Shown here: positions 16,710 through 25,306 of the stretch, one piece after another
Layout of the letters: each line of letters starts with the position of its first letter
Numbering within the stretch: position 1 is the first letter of the stretch
Origin: Paenisporosarcina sp. FSL H8-0542
Lineage (GTDB): Bacteria; Bacillota; Bacilli; Bacillales_A; Planococcaceae
DNA length: 64,000 nucleotides
Reading direction: 5' to 3'
NCBI RefSeq assembly: GCF_038632915.1
Contig: NZ_CP152050.1
Span: 2,139,001-2,203,000 of the forward strand
Notes under the pieces: generated by a model
What the model saw: the letters and a program-made list of their open reading frames with translations, nothing else
Database searches by the model: none
Told to the model about the DNA's origin: nothing
Program-made: the position numbers and the translations under genes

Positions 16710-17219
16710 TTATATCGAAGGAAGAAAAAAGACGATTACAAAGAGGAGAAACACTGTCCATACAAATGATAGTTCAATTTTTTTCTCATTTGAAGTACTC
16801 CTTTTTATTGTCTTATGGACTATTGATAGAACTAAAATATTAATTAAAAATAGAAAGTAGTAAATGATTATGTATAATATCCAACGACTATTTTGTATTA
16901 CTTCGTCTAAAGGAAATAAAAGAAAAGAACTAATGAAAACAATTACTGATATAACCATAATAAAGGAAATAATTATATGCATTTTTTTCCATATAGGGTG
17001 CAATAAAAACGTTTTGCTTTTTTTAGTTTGAAAAATCATTAATAAACTGAACAAGCTTATAACGATAGTAATAAATACTAATGTTAATACCATTGTTATT
17101 ACAGGACTCGATGACATCTGTGTTGATATTTCTTCTTTGAAAAAATCCATTAAAATCGAGAAAATTACTAAAGAGAGAACTACAACCCCTTGAAAAAAAG
17201 TCCAGCGTGAAAACAACAT
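16710..17219 (-). CDS. Four- or five-helix membrane protein
   Basis: 169 residues when started at ATG 17219, which has GGAGAGGGG just upstream; the open frame extends 24 codons further. Hydrophobic segments are visible near 7-24, 42-63, 80-103, 113-135 and 150-168. Family not recognised. Confidence 0.6.
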   Translation of the reverse strand: MLFSRWTFFQGVVVLSLVIFSILMDFFKEEISTQMSSSPVITMVLTLVFITIVISLFSLLMIFQTKKSKTFLLHPIWKKMHIIISFIMVISVIVFISSFLLFPLDEVIQNSRWILYIIIYYFLFLINILVLSIVHKTIKRSTSNEKKIELSFVWTVFLLFVIVFFLPSI

Positions 17220-17377
17220 AAACAAACCCCTCTCCGTGTTTTCATTTACCCCCAAATTGTAATATTCCCCTACGTATTTTTGTGAAACCATTATAAGTAT
17301 CTCATTTTGAATAACTACTATTTAATTATATTTACGTTTCGACATACTATAGGTTTCATTTATTTCCTAAGATTCTT

Positions 17378-17407
17378 TATTCAACTAAACTGCCCCGCTA
17401 GATTAAA
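17378..17407. repeat. Solo H1 hairpin
   Basis: TTATTCAACTAA, ACTGCCCC, GCTAGATTAA. Confidence 0.6.
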
Positions 17408-17447
17408 ATTGATATTCATTCTTTGTCCCCCAGTTTCATGTTTTATT

Positions 17448-17522
17448 TCTTGAACTAACCTGCCCCATAGTTTAATAAATTCAATAAAAAATAGAACGTT
17501 AATCCTTCTTAGATCAACGCAC
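17448..17522 (-). repeat. Dispersed module: H1 with variant stem
   Basis: TCTTGAACTAAC, CTGCCCC, ATAGTTTAATAAA, then CAATAAAAAATAG and the stem AACGTTAATCC/AGATCAACGC, the same stem family as at 12109-12133. Confidence 0.65.
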
Positions 17523-17614
17523 CAATTTGTTTATTCCTCATATAACCACTCAAAATCATCATGTATGATATATTCTTATGCTTAATTCAATAATGTATCG
17601 GTAAAACCTAAGGT

Positions 17615-17793
17615 AGCTGTTTGTTTATCCGAATTGTGGTTTTGTAGCCTTTTATAGTGATGAATATAAAGAATCTAGTGATTAGTATGAATGTCCATAT
17701 TTGGTATGTAAATTACCTGCTGAAATAATAGTAGGAGATTTGCGGCTTGAATGGAATGATTCCATAGTTTTTGTTTTAATTAAGACCTTTTGA
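17615..17793 (+). pseudogene. Zinc-ribbon-like protein remnant
   Basis: One frame reads PNCGFVAFYSDEYKESSD, a TAG at 17683-17685, then YECPYLVCKLPAEIIVGDLR and a stop at 17791-17793. Cys residues occur as NCG, ECP and VCK, suggesting a small zinc-ribbon protein. There is no start or ribosome binding site. The family is not identified. Confidence 0.4.
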
Positions 17794-17891
17794 AAAATCC
17801 GTGTTTCTTGATTTATCAGATTAGATTTAATGAATTCGATTATCCCATTCAGAGCTTGACCTAATATGCCAAAAATATCAGAGTGGATTCA

Positions 17892-17915
17892 GAAGGTATA
17901 AATTACCTTCTTTTT
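17892..17915 (+). terminator. Terminator-like hairpin upstream of the CAP gene
   Basis: Stem GAAGGTA/TACCTTC with 5-nt loop and TTTTTC tail. It could end transcription from the left or act as a leader attenuator for the CAP gene. Confidence 0.5.
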
Positions 17916-18010
17916 CTTTGCATAATCCATGTTATGATTCGTTAGGTACTTTACATTTTCAAATATTAAGATATTAAAATACTGATAGAAAACCTAGGAG
18001 GAAAACATAC

Positions 18011-18670
18011 ATGAAGAAACTAATATCGTTAGTTCTGCTGATGTCTTTATTCAGTGGTGTATCATCAGTTAGTGCAATCACAACATTTAAGGAACCACCT
18101 TTCCAAGCATATAAAGTAACCCAAGGAGATTCATTTTGGTTTATTGCTAATAGATACGGATTAGATTACAAAAAATTAATGGAGCTAAACCCAACAGTTG
18201 ATCCTATGCAAATGAAAGTTGGATCAGTGATTCAACTAAAACCAGCTTCACAATCAACTCCAACTCCAACTCCACCAACCACAGCTTCATCAGCTCTTTC
18301 AGCATATGAACAACAAGTGGTTACATTGGTAAATCAAGAACGTGCAAAAGTTTCTCTTCCTGCTTTGAAAGTTGATGCGAAATTATCTGAAGTCGCAGGC
18401 ATCAAATCACAAGATATGAAAAACCTTAATACTATGTCTCATGACGGAACTTATGGATCACCTTTCGATATGATGAAACATTTTGGAGTTACTTATAAAT
18501 CAGCTGGCGAAAATATTGCTCAAGGTCAAACAACCCCTGCAGAAGTCATGAAAGCTTGGATGAATTCTCCTGGTCATAAAGCTAACATCTTGAGTAAAAA
18601 CTTTACTCATATCGGAGTTGGCCATGTAGCCAGTGGAAACTATTGGACTCAACAATTTATAGGAAAATAA
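18011..18670 (+). CDS. Secreted LysM-CAP domain protein (YkwD-like)
   Basis: 219 residues: signal peptide 1-23 (ending SSVSA), one LysM domain about 34-77 (YKVTQGDSFWFIANRYGLDY, ending GSVIQLKP), a TPTPTPP linker, and a CAP/SCP domain about 97-217 with HDGTYGSPFDMM, SAGENIAQGQ, and MNSPGHKANILSKNFTHIG. The CAP His and Glu residues are present. LysM should hold it on peptidoglycan. This architecture is shared with YkwD and SafA-N-like proteins of spore formers; the enzymatic role is unsettled. AGGAGG lies before the ATG. Confidence 0.9.
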   Translation: MKKLISLVLLMSLFSGVSSVSAITTFKEPPFQAYKVTQGDSFWFIANRYGLDYKKLMELNPTVDPMQMKVGSVIQLKPASQSTPTPTPPTTASSALSAYEQQVVTLVNQERAKVSLPALKVDAKLSEVAGIKSQDMKNLNTMSHDGTYGSPFDMMKHFGVTYKSAGENIAQGQTTPAEVMKAWMNSPGHKANILSKNFTHIGVGHVASGNYWTQQFIGK

Positions 18671-18710
18671 GAGAAAGAAGTGTGGTTAATTCCATGCTTC
18701 TTTTTTTATT
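18671..18710 (+). terminator. Terminator after the CAP gene
   Basis: Stem GAAGTGTGG/CCATGCTTC (two G-T pairs) with a T7 tail. Confidence 0.7.
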
Positions 18711-19012
18711 TGTCTTAATATATTGTCAAAACATTTTAAATAACCTTATCCTTTGAGGGTAGCTTTTTCTTATTGCTTTTAAGAGTTCGTAAAAGTGACC
18801 CTTTAGTTGAATAAGAAAAAAAGCTATCTAAACAGCTAAATGATCTTCAAGTAAAGCACCCGTTCTTATTCACCATAAAATATAATTTATGAAGCTTTTA
18901 AAAAACGTTGTTACCGCCAAATAAACCCCCATTCTTACTTCCTTGTTTTTAAAACTTAATTCAAATCGTTCACTCATATACTCCACCCCATTTATATCTT
19001 TATTCAACTAAT
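18711..19012. other. Intergenic region before the insertion sequence
   Basis: Contains the terminator-bearing module at 18796-18868 and then 130 bp without supported features, up to the H1 half at the IS left edge. Confidence 0.4.
18796..18868 (-). repeat. Dispersed module: half H1, stem, H2
   Basis: GTGACCC, TTTAGTTGAATAAG, AAAAAAAGCTATCTAAACAGC, TTCAAGTAA, AGCACCCG, TTCTTATT. Here the module lies downstream of a plus-strand gene but keeps the same orientation as all others. Confidence 0.65.
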
Positions 19013-19184
19013 CTCCCTCTATAAACATTGATGTATCAACGGTTTACATCACTTCGTGATGTGAGGAAAAATATTTTTGACGGTTTCAATAAACATAGAT
19101 TTGAATATATAGTTTTTATTACCAACTTAAGAGTACGCTTCGCTAAAACTAATGGAAATCATTAGCTTTTCTTTGCCATTATGT

Positions 19185-19350
19185 GATGCACAATGGATCT
19201 CTGCGAAACTTATGATGACGGACCCTCCCATGTCTCTTAGCGTCAGTGCGCTTACATTCCTTCGTTTGGTCTATTCATAAGGCAGAGGCCTGCTAAGCTG
19301 CCCCGGGGACTCATGGTCTTAGTTTAGTTATGTTGCTGGCTTCTCCGTGT
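19185..19350 (-). ncRNA. Predicted bridge RNA (seekRNA) of the IS110 element
   Basis: Read on the minus strand, the 5' loop holds AACTAAACT (19321-19329) and CGGGGCAG (19298-19305), enclosed by the stem GCCAGC/GCAGGC. The first equals the left half of the H1 target with its CT core (flank is AACTAATCT); the second is the exact complement of the right half CTGCCCCG. Further 3', AGGAATG (19255-19261) equals the element's right end before CT, and GAGGG (19223-19227) pairs with CCCTC at its left end. The order target loop then donor loop matches known bridge RNAs. RNA ends are estimates. Confidence 0.6.
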
Positions 19351-19384
19351 CATCCTTCTTGTCATAAATCGATCATCGAAATGT

Positions 19385-20662
19385 TTACGCTGCCTCTGAG
19401 AGGCAGTAAAGATCCTTCATCATATACTGCTCATTAAAATGGACTTTCTTTTTACATATGCCATGTAATACTTTCAGTAATTTACCGCACAAGACCACCA
19501 TTGATTGCTTACCCCGTAAGGGATTTTGTTTGCGTGTTGTGTAGTATTCATGAAGCTGTTTAAACGCCGCGTTATGACGTATGAGTGGAACTATTACTTT
19601 GAAGAGGATATATCTGAGTTTCTTTCGCCCTCTTTTCGAGATATGTTTTTGTCCCTTATGTTGACCAGACGAGTTTTCACGTAGTGTTAATCCCGCTAGT
19701 TTGATAAGTTGGCGTGGATTTTCATAAAGTGAAAAGCTCCCTACTTCAGAAAGTAAATCAACAATCGTCGCATCTCCTAAACCAGGAACGGAACTGAGTA
19801 ACTCATATTCCATTGTTGTTTGTGCCATTTCGGCTAATTGATTATTTACAGAGGCAATTTCGGTTTCTAATAAGCGATACTGACGTAGGAGCGTGGCGAT
19901 TTCATGTCGGGCCATCTTTTCTCCTTCTTTCAGGCCGATTGAGTTAGTCGAAGCTTCAATGAGAAGCTTTGCTTTCGGCAACTGTGGCGTTCTCATACCC
20001 TCTACCTCACGGTATAGAAAAACCAACTCCTCAGCTGTTTTCCCTTCAATATCCTGTGGAAATGGAGTCATTTCCAATGCCGCCAACGCCATCTTTCCAA
20101 AAGACGGAAAGACTTGAGTAAACTCTGGAAAATAGCGATCAAGCCAACGGACGATTCGATTTTTAATACTCGCTAAATCTTCCGTTAACTTTGAACGGAG
20201 AGTAGATCCGATACGAAGTTCAGCTTCTACCTCTTTTAACAAACGTGGATAACTAAAACGGCCATCCTTCAATAAGCGTGCGATGACCAACGCATCTTTT
20301 TTGTCGTTCTTTGTTTGTAAATTATCGTCCAGTTCCTTCGAACGTTTGACGTGCATTGGATTTACCATGACGAGTGGAATGCCATAGTTACCTAAGAAAT
20401 AAGCCAAGTTCATCCAATAGTGGCCTGTAGGCTCAATTCCAACGATAACGTCTGTTTTCTTAGCTTCCTTCATGGTTTGACGAATCTTTTCATACAAACT
20501 TTCAAAGCCTTCTTTTGATTGATTTACTGCAAAGGATTTTTCAATCACACGCCCTCGTTCATCGACAAAGCACGCATAATGAACACGCTTGGCAATATCC
20601 ATACCGACAACGAGTGTATTTTCAGTCACTTGATTAATTTTTTCATTGCATTTAAACTGCAT
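19385..20662 (-). CDS. IS110-family transposase (DEDD recombinase)
   Basis: 425 residues. The RuvC-like DEDD domain is at the N-terminus: GMDIAKRVHYACF (first Asp about residue 21), VIVGIEPTGHYWM (Glu about 77) and TKNDKKDALVIARL (two Asp about 118 and 121). The C-terminal Tnp20 domain is LSSVPGLGDATIVDLLSEVG with AGLTLRENSSGQHKGQK, holding the conserved serine. IS110 recombinases form a composite active site from these two domains and use a bridge RNA to choose target and donor. The frame is intact, so the element may be active. Confidence 0.95.
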   Translation of the reverse strand: MQFKCNEKINQVTENTLVVGMDIAKRVHYACFVDERGRVIEKSFAVNQSKEGFESLYEKIRQTMKEAKKTDVIVGIEPTGHYWMNLAYFLGNYGIPLVMVNPMHVKRSKELDDNLQTKNDKKDALVIARLLKDGRFSYPRLLKEVEAELRIGSTLRSKLTEDLASIKNRIVRWLDRYFPEFTQVFPSFGKMALAALEMTPFPQDIEGKTAEELVFLYREVEGMRTPQLPKAKLLIEASTNSIGLKEGEKMARHEIATLLRQYRLLETEIASVNNQLAEMAQTTMEYELLSSVPGLGDATIVDLLSEVGSFSLYENPRQLIKLAGLTLRENSSGQHKGQKHISKRGRKKLRYILFKVIVPLIRHNAAFKQLHEYYTTRKQNPLRGKQSMVVLCGKLLKVLHGICKKKVHFNEQYMMKDLYCLSEAA

Positions 20663-20752
20663 AGAGAAGTCCTCCTAGTTAGCTGATGGGTCAATGGTCG
20701 TTGACACTCACATCATACTAGAGGGCTTTTTTTCTTTCAAGATGGCACAAAT

Positions 20753-20788
20753 CCTTCAAACAGGAATGCTGCCCCGTCAGTTGAATAT
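20753..20788. repeat. Right half of the interrupted H1 hairpin
   Basis: CTGCCCCGTCAG and TTGAATA from 20769 complete the left half at 19001-19014. The bases before 20769 belong to the IS end in this reading. Confidence 0.6.
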
Positions 20789-21003
20789 GAAATCCTTTTC
20801 TACTTTTGAAAAGTCACTCCATAAATCTATAACATTAACTTCATATTTCTCTTTTTTAACCTATTAACCATAAGTTCCAACTCGGTTTTCAAATTATTAA
20901 TAAGATATTTCTTAATTTCTATGGTATTTGCAGTCTCCCATCTGTCACGTGGCATTCCTAAGTGGGCAATGTTTTATCACTTAATAGCACCTATTCTATT
21001 CGG

Positions 21004-21141
21004 GGTTGGTTAAAATCATCAGTCATCAACAACGTATTCTTCGATTCTGTTCAAAAGATCCGTAAAGCCGTTCAAGGTTTTATTTGTCATATCAATGAAA
21101 CACCAGAAGCTACTATGAATCGGCTATGCATTCAATTCTAA
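21004..21141 (+). pseudogene. IS630-family transposase, C-terminal remnant
   Basis: The frame reads GWLKSSVINNVFFDSVQKIR, KAVQGFICHINETPEATMN and RLCIQF before a TAA at 21139. This resembles the C-terminal helix region of IS630-type DDE transposases (xVQKIRKxVxxFIxxIN). Upstream parts are frameshifted or absent. Confidence 0.6.
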
Positions 21142-21192
21142 AAGTTTTCCACCGGATATATATCCAAACTATTCTATTAAAACTGAATTTTC

Positions 21193-21221
21193 TTGAAATA
21201 TATTTTATCTTATCCTATACT
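21193..21221 (+). promoter_or_regulatory. SigA-type promoter of the SLH protease gene
   Basis: TTGAAA at 21193-21198, 17-bp spacer, TATACT at 21216-21221. The start codon is 130 bp downstream, leaving a long untranslated leader. Confidence 0.65.
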
Positions 21222-21350
21222 AGTAACGATTGAGATTGAGAGTTGAGGAGATGAAAAATACTGATGGATTTTTGAACGATTGATGTCACAAACAGAGACG
21301 GCAGCTTCAAATGACAAGTATCAATTTATATTCGGAGGGATGGGAACGAA

Positions 21351-24300
21351 TTGAAGAAAAGGAAACACTGTTACAAGCGAATATTTAGTATTGTAGCAAC
21401 ATTACTTATGGTATTTTCATTACTATCACCAGGATTCGCGGATGCTGAATCAATAAAGCCATCAAACCGTTATGTAAATGATCACCAAACTGCTGCAAAG
21501 GTAAAGGTAAGCAATCGTTTACTGGAAACGTTTAAAAAAGATGATAAAGTAACTTTTTTAATCAAATTTAATGAAAAAGCAGATACAGCAAATGCTATAA
21601 AGCGGGCGAAAGCGATTGCGAAGCAAGAAAAATTAACGGCGAATAAAGAAGAGTTTATCCAACGCTCTGCAGTAGTATCTGAGTTAAAAGCTACTGCACA
21701 CGTAGAGCAGCAAAACGTTTTAAAATATCTTAAACAAGAAGAACTTAAAGGGAATGTCGAATCTTTTAATTCCTATTTTATCGTCAATGGTATGGCTGTT
21801 ACAGCAACGAAAGAGGTTGCAGAAAAGATAGCAACCTTTTCCGAAGTTGAAAAAGTACTGCCAAACGAAACAAGACAATTATTTGCTTCAACAACTAAAG
21901 AGGAAAGCCTTAATTCAAATCTAGCGAATGTAGAGTGGAACGCTGAGAGAGTTGGAGCTCCGGCTTTATGGGAAAAGGGAATCGACGGTTCAGGTGTTGT
22001 TGTAGCGAGTATTGATACCGGTGTTCAATTGGATCACCCCGCATTAAAGGAAAAGTATCGCGGCTATAATGCAGCAACCGGAGAAGTTGATCACGACTTT
22101 AATTGGTTTGATGCCACAGCCGGACAATCGAGTCCATATGATGATTTAGGACATGGAACACATGTGACTGGGACAATGGTCGGCAGTGAACCAGATGGAT
22201 CTAACAAAATAGGTGTAGCACCTGGCGCAAAATGGATTGCTGTTAAGGCATTCTCGGAGACTAGCGGAAGTGATGCCAATCTATTGGCTGCAGCAGAGTG
22301 GATTTTAGCACCAACAGATGCAAATGGGAATACCCGCGTTGACATGGCACCTGATATTGTTAACAACTCATGGGGTGGCGGACCAGGTCTTGATGAATGG
22401 TATCGGGATGTAGTAAGAGAATGGAGAAATGCCGGGATATTTCCTACTTTCGCAGTTGGAAACACAGGCATGACTAATGATGGCGGACCTGGATCAGTCG
22501 CCAATCCAGCAAACTATCCCGAATCATTTGCAGTGGGAGCAACGGATAGTAATGATATCGTTGGAGACTTTTCATTACGCGGCCCTTCACCATATGGTGA
22601 AATAAAGCCTGATATTTCAGCGCCTGGAGCGAATATTCGTTCATCGATACCTCGCAGTGATTACGAAGGCGGTTGGAATGGATCATCGATGGCGGCCCCC
22701 GCTGTATCGGCAGTTGTAGCATTATTATATGAAGTAAATGCAAGTTTATCGGTTGATGAAATAGAAAAAATTTTAATAGAAACAGCAAAGCCTTTAACGG
22801 ATAAGGAATATCCAGAATCACCAAATAACGGGTACGGCTATGGATTAGTCAATGCATACAATGCGGTATCTTCTATTAGTGATGGTCTAGGGACTTTGGA
22901 AGGAAAAGTGGTCCAAACGAATTTTGATTTGCCGATAAGCGGTAAAGTAAGCGTGCTTGAAAGTAGACAGTACATCAACACAAATCCTGAAAATGGCTCT
23001 TATAAACTCCCGCATGCTGCTGGTAAATTTACAGTTCAAGCCGAAGCATATGGATATCAATCTAAACAGCAATCAGTAACGTTTGAAAAAGATAAAGCTA
23101 TACACGCAGATTTCACATTGAATGAAATCCCAAAAGGAACTATAAGTGGTGTGATTACCGATAAAATCTCGGGGGAAGTTGTTGAAGGTGTGACATTACT
23201 CCTTATGGAAGATGCCAATATTACACCTGTGGCTACGGATAGGGACGGTAAATATGAACTTACTGCTATTGAAGGAACTTATACGTTGAGAGCCATGAGA
23301 AGCGGCTATCACAGTCAAGATGTTGATATTACAATAAAAGGAAATGAACATGCGGTTGATATTGTTCTTGATCCTTTTTACACGTATCCTGGCGGCGAAA
23401 TTGGCTACGATAATGGAAAAGTTGATAGTGGCAGTATGTATTTTGGCGGTGGAGCTGGCTGGGCAGTAAAAATGTCATTGCCAGAGAATAAGAAATCAGC
23501 GATTGTCACAGATGGTGTGTTTCACTTAAAGGATAAAAAATACTCAGAAACACATGGGACGGAATTTAATGTGGAAGTATGGGATGCCTCTGGGCGCGAT
23601 GGGTTACCGGGTAAGAAACTTGCTGGCCCGATAGCCGCTGAAGCTGTATTGGATGACTGGACAGTAGTTGATTTAACCGATTACAATATCAAGGTTGATG
23701 GAGACTTTTATATGGTGTATGTCCAAACACTGAATTATCCGGAGGCACTTGGTTTAGCAACCGACAACGGTAATCCATATATGGAGAGAAGCTATCAATA
23801 TCTTGATGGCGAATTTTATCCAGCATTTGTTGAAGACGGTAATTATATGATCCGTGCACGTGTTAGTTATGAAGTAGACAAGCCATCAATTACTTCGCCA
23901 AAACAGGATGAAGTATTCAAAGACGAAAACATCACGGTAGAAGGAACTGCCTCACCTTCAACAACGATTAAGCTGATGAATAATAATGAAGAAGTAGGTA
24001 CTGCAAAAGTTGGCGATGAAGGCAAATTTTCAATCCCAATGAAAATTAAAGATGGTAAAAATAGTTTAACAGCAGTCTCCATGTTGAATGGGAAAATGAC
24101 GGGAAAATCGAATCCTGTTATTGTTTCACTACTATCCAAGGATGTTGGTCCTGGCCCTGGACCTGGTCCGGTTGATCCTAAACCAGAAATACCACCAGCA
24201 TTCACAGATATTACAAATACTTTCGCAAAAGATGAAATTAATAAGCTCGCAGCGAAGGGAATTATCCAAGGGAAAACGGGAACTACCTTTGCACCAAACG

Positions 24301-24752
24301 CACAAATTACGCGTGCAGAATTCACCGTATTACTTGCTCGCGCGCTAAACCTTCCGTTGAAGACGTACGAGGGCAAGTTTGAGGATGTGAACACAAGTAA
24401 AAAGTGGGCATTTGCAGGGATTGAAGCAGCCGCCAATGCAGGCATTGTGAACGGAATGAAGGATGGTAAATTTAATCCAGACGCTCCGATTAAACGTGAA
24501 GAAATCGCGGCAATGGTTGTAAGAGCAGTTGAGATTAAAGATAAAATAAAACTAGACAACCTAGAAAAACCAGCTAATTTTAAAGACCATCAATTAATTG
24601 GTGCATATGCAATTGATTCTGTCTATAAAGCAACTGCACTAGGTGTTATTAAAGGTAACGAAGGTCAGTTCAATCCTAAAAACAACGCAACACGTGCTGA
24701 AGCAGCAGTTATGCTCTATCGTACATTGGACACACTTAAACTACTAGACTGA
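21351..24752 (+). CDS. Cell-surface subtilisin-like protease with SLH anchor
   Basis: 1133 residues from TTG 21351 (CGGAGGGA at 21332-21339). Signal peptide 1-32 (ending FADA); I9-type propeptide about 50-180; S8 protease about 200-505 with catalytic Asp222 (SIDTGVQLDH), His268 (GHGTHVTG) and Ser446 (NGSSMAAP), as in bacillopeptidase F-type enzymes. Two carboxypeptidase-regulatory-like beta domains follow (about 513-690), then a beta region (690-845), a bacterial Ig-like domain (about 850-925), a PGPGPGPVDPKPEIPP linker and three SLH repeats (about 940-1130). SLH repeats bind pyruvylated cell-wall polymer, so the enzyme is displayed on the surface. The catalytic triad is intact. Confidence 0.95.
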   Translation: MKKRKHCYKRIFSIVATLLMVFSLLSPGFADAESIKPSNRYVNDHQTAAKVKVSNRLLETFKKDDKVTFLIKFNEKADTANAIKRAKAIAKQEKLTANKEEFIQRSAVVSELKATAHVEQQNVLKYLKQEELKGNVESFNSYFIVNGMAVTATKEVAEKIATFSEVEKVLPNETRQLFASTTKEESLNSNLANVEWNAERVGAPALWEKGIDGSGVVVASIDTGVQLDHPALKEKYRGYNAATGEVDHDFNWFDATAGQSSPYDDLGHGTHVTGTMVGSEPDGSNKIGVAPGAKWIAVKAFSETSGSDANLLAAAEWILAPTDANGNTRVDMAPDIVNNSWGGGPGLDEWYRDVVREWRNAGIFPTFAVGNTGMTNDGGPGSVANPANYPESFAVGATDSNDIVGDFSLRGPSPYGEIKPDISAPGANIRSSIPRSDYEGGWNGSSMAAPAVSAVVALLYEVNASLSVDEIEKILIETAKPLTDKEYPESPNNGYGYGLVNAYNAVSSISDGLGTLEGKVVQTNFDLPISGKVSVLESRQYINTNPENGSYKLPHAAGKFTVQAEAYGYQSKQQSVTFEKDKAIHADFTLNEIPKGTISGVITDKISGEVVEGVTLLLMEDANITPVATDRDGKYELTAIEGTYTLRAMRSGYHSQDVDITIKGNEHAVDIVLDPFYTYPGGEIGYDNGKVDSGSMYFGGGAGWAVKMSLPENKKSAIVTDGVFHLKDKKYSETHGTEFNVEVWDASGRDGLPGKKLAGPIAAEAVLDDWTVVDLTDYNIKVDGDFYMVYVQTLNYPEALGLATDNGNPYMERSYQYLDGEFYPAFVEDGNYMIRARVSYEVDKPSITSPKQDEVFKDENITVEGTASPSTTIKLMNNNEEVGTAKVGDEGKFSIPMKIKDGKNSLTAVSMLNGKMTGKSNPVIVSLLSKDVGPGPGPGPVDPKPEIPPAFTDITNTFAKDEINKLAAKGIIQGKTGTTFAPNAQITRAEFTVLLARALNLPLKTYEGKFEDVNTSKKWAFAGIEAAANAGIVNGMKDGKFNPDAPIKREEIAAMVVRAVEIKDKIKLDNLEKPANFKDHQLIGAYAIDSVYKATALGVIKGNEGQFNPKNNATRAEAAVMLYRTLDTLKLLD

Positions 24753-24764
24753 TTTGAAAAAGAA

Positions 24765-24792
24765 GAGCCGAGTAATTTCGGCTCATTTTTTA
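24765..24792 (+). terminator. Terminator after the SLH protease gene
   Basis: Stem GAGCCGA/TCGGCTC, tail ATTTTTTAATG. Confidence 0.75.
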
Positions 24793-24916
24793 ATGCACTC
24801 TAAAAAAGTACCGATATAATTAAAATCTAATACAATTAGAAATATTGATAATCACTGTATGCCATTAATATAGAAGAAACGTATGGCCAGTACAAATTCA
24901 TGGTTTCCCCCTTATC

Positions 24917-24949
24917 AAACCGCACGTGCCCTATTTAGGCATACGGCTT
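24917..24949 (-). ncRNA. Possible group II intron domain V remnant
   Basis: On the minus strand: AAGCCGTATGCC, TAAAT, AGGGCACGTGCGGTTT, followed by GATAAGGGGGAAACC. It has the length, the AGC near the 5' end and the CACGT-CGGTT 3' arm of bacterial domain V. No intact intron-encoded reverse transcriptase is present, so this would be a fragment. Confidence 0.4.
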
Positions 24950-24986
24950 ACCAATATGTTACAACGAGGTTCTAGTGTGATGCATT

Positions 24987-25166
24987 TCAGGTATTTTGCA
25001 TCTTGTGAATGCGGAGAGGCGAAAAATACTCTTCACTTTTCATTTTGAAGCGAAACTTGTCTTGATCATATTTTTGTTTTGCCTTGATTTTCTTCTCTTT
25101 TGCGAAATCATCGAGTGTTGTACCGTATGATTTGTTGAGGTACAACCATAGACAATGAAGCCTCAT
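24987..25166 (-). CDS. Small hypothetical basic protein
   Basis: 59 residues from ATG 25166, with GGAGGGTGA at a good distance. The sequence begins MRLHCLWLYLNKSYG and is Lys-rich (AKEKKIKAKQKYDQDKFRFK). Family not recognised. It lies among remnants (UvrX start upstream, possible intron domain V downstream), so it may itself be a fragment. Confidence 0.35.
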   Translation of the reverse strand: MRLHCLWLYLNKSYGTTLDDFAKEKKIKAKQKYDQDKFRFKMKSEEYFSPLRIHKMQNT

Positions 25167-25248
25167 TTTATTCACCCTCCACAGTAATTCGACGAGTAGT
25201 AGTTATAGAAGTTTCAATACACCAAAGCATGATTTGAGTGCTTAACTT

Positions 25249-25302
25249 GTAAAAAACTCGCATATCCAGACACGTAATGGCGCGATTCGGTAATGGTTTC
25301 AC
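25249..25302 (-). pseudogene. uvrX: UvrX-type Y-family DNA polymerase, N-terminal stub
   Basis: From GTG 25302 the frame reads VKPLPNRAITCLDMRVFY, the first strand of UvrX/DinB-like polymerases including the catalytic Asp-containing CLDMR. After about 18 codons the similarity ends and the frame runs to an unrelated stop. Ribosome binding site GAGGGGGA is present, and a LexA-type box lies 20 nt upstream, as expected for uvrX. Only the gene start survives. Confidence 0.6.
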
Positions 25303-25306
25303 AAAT

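Larger units (their letters stand above)
17220..18010. other. Long intergenic region with repeats and a remnant
   Basis: Nearly 800 bp hold a solo H1 (17378-17407), a second H1 plus variant stem (17448-17522), a decayed zinc-ribbon-like reading frame (17615-17793) and a terminator-like hairpin (17892-17915). No intact gene is seen. Confidence 0.45.
19015..20770 (-). mobile_element. IS110-family insertion sequence inserted in an H1 hairpin
   Basis: About 1.75 kb. The flanks TATTCAACTAATCT (ending 19014) and GCCCCGTCAG plus TTGAATA (from 20771) join to a near-perfect H1 hairpin, so the element sits in the hairpin loop with CT as the shared core dinucleotide. A CCCTCTA at 19015-19021 is inverted at 20719-20725. 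There are no long terminal inverted repeats and no target duplication beyond CT, as typical for IS110/IS1111 elements. The non-coding end of about 370 bp lies downstream of the transposase gene, as in the IS1111 group. Confidence 0.75.

Noticed and set aside
21102-21141. IS630 remnant as a functional transposase
   Set aside because: Only the C-terminal helices remain and there is no DDE core or start.
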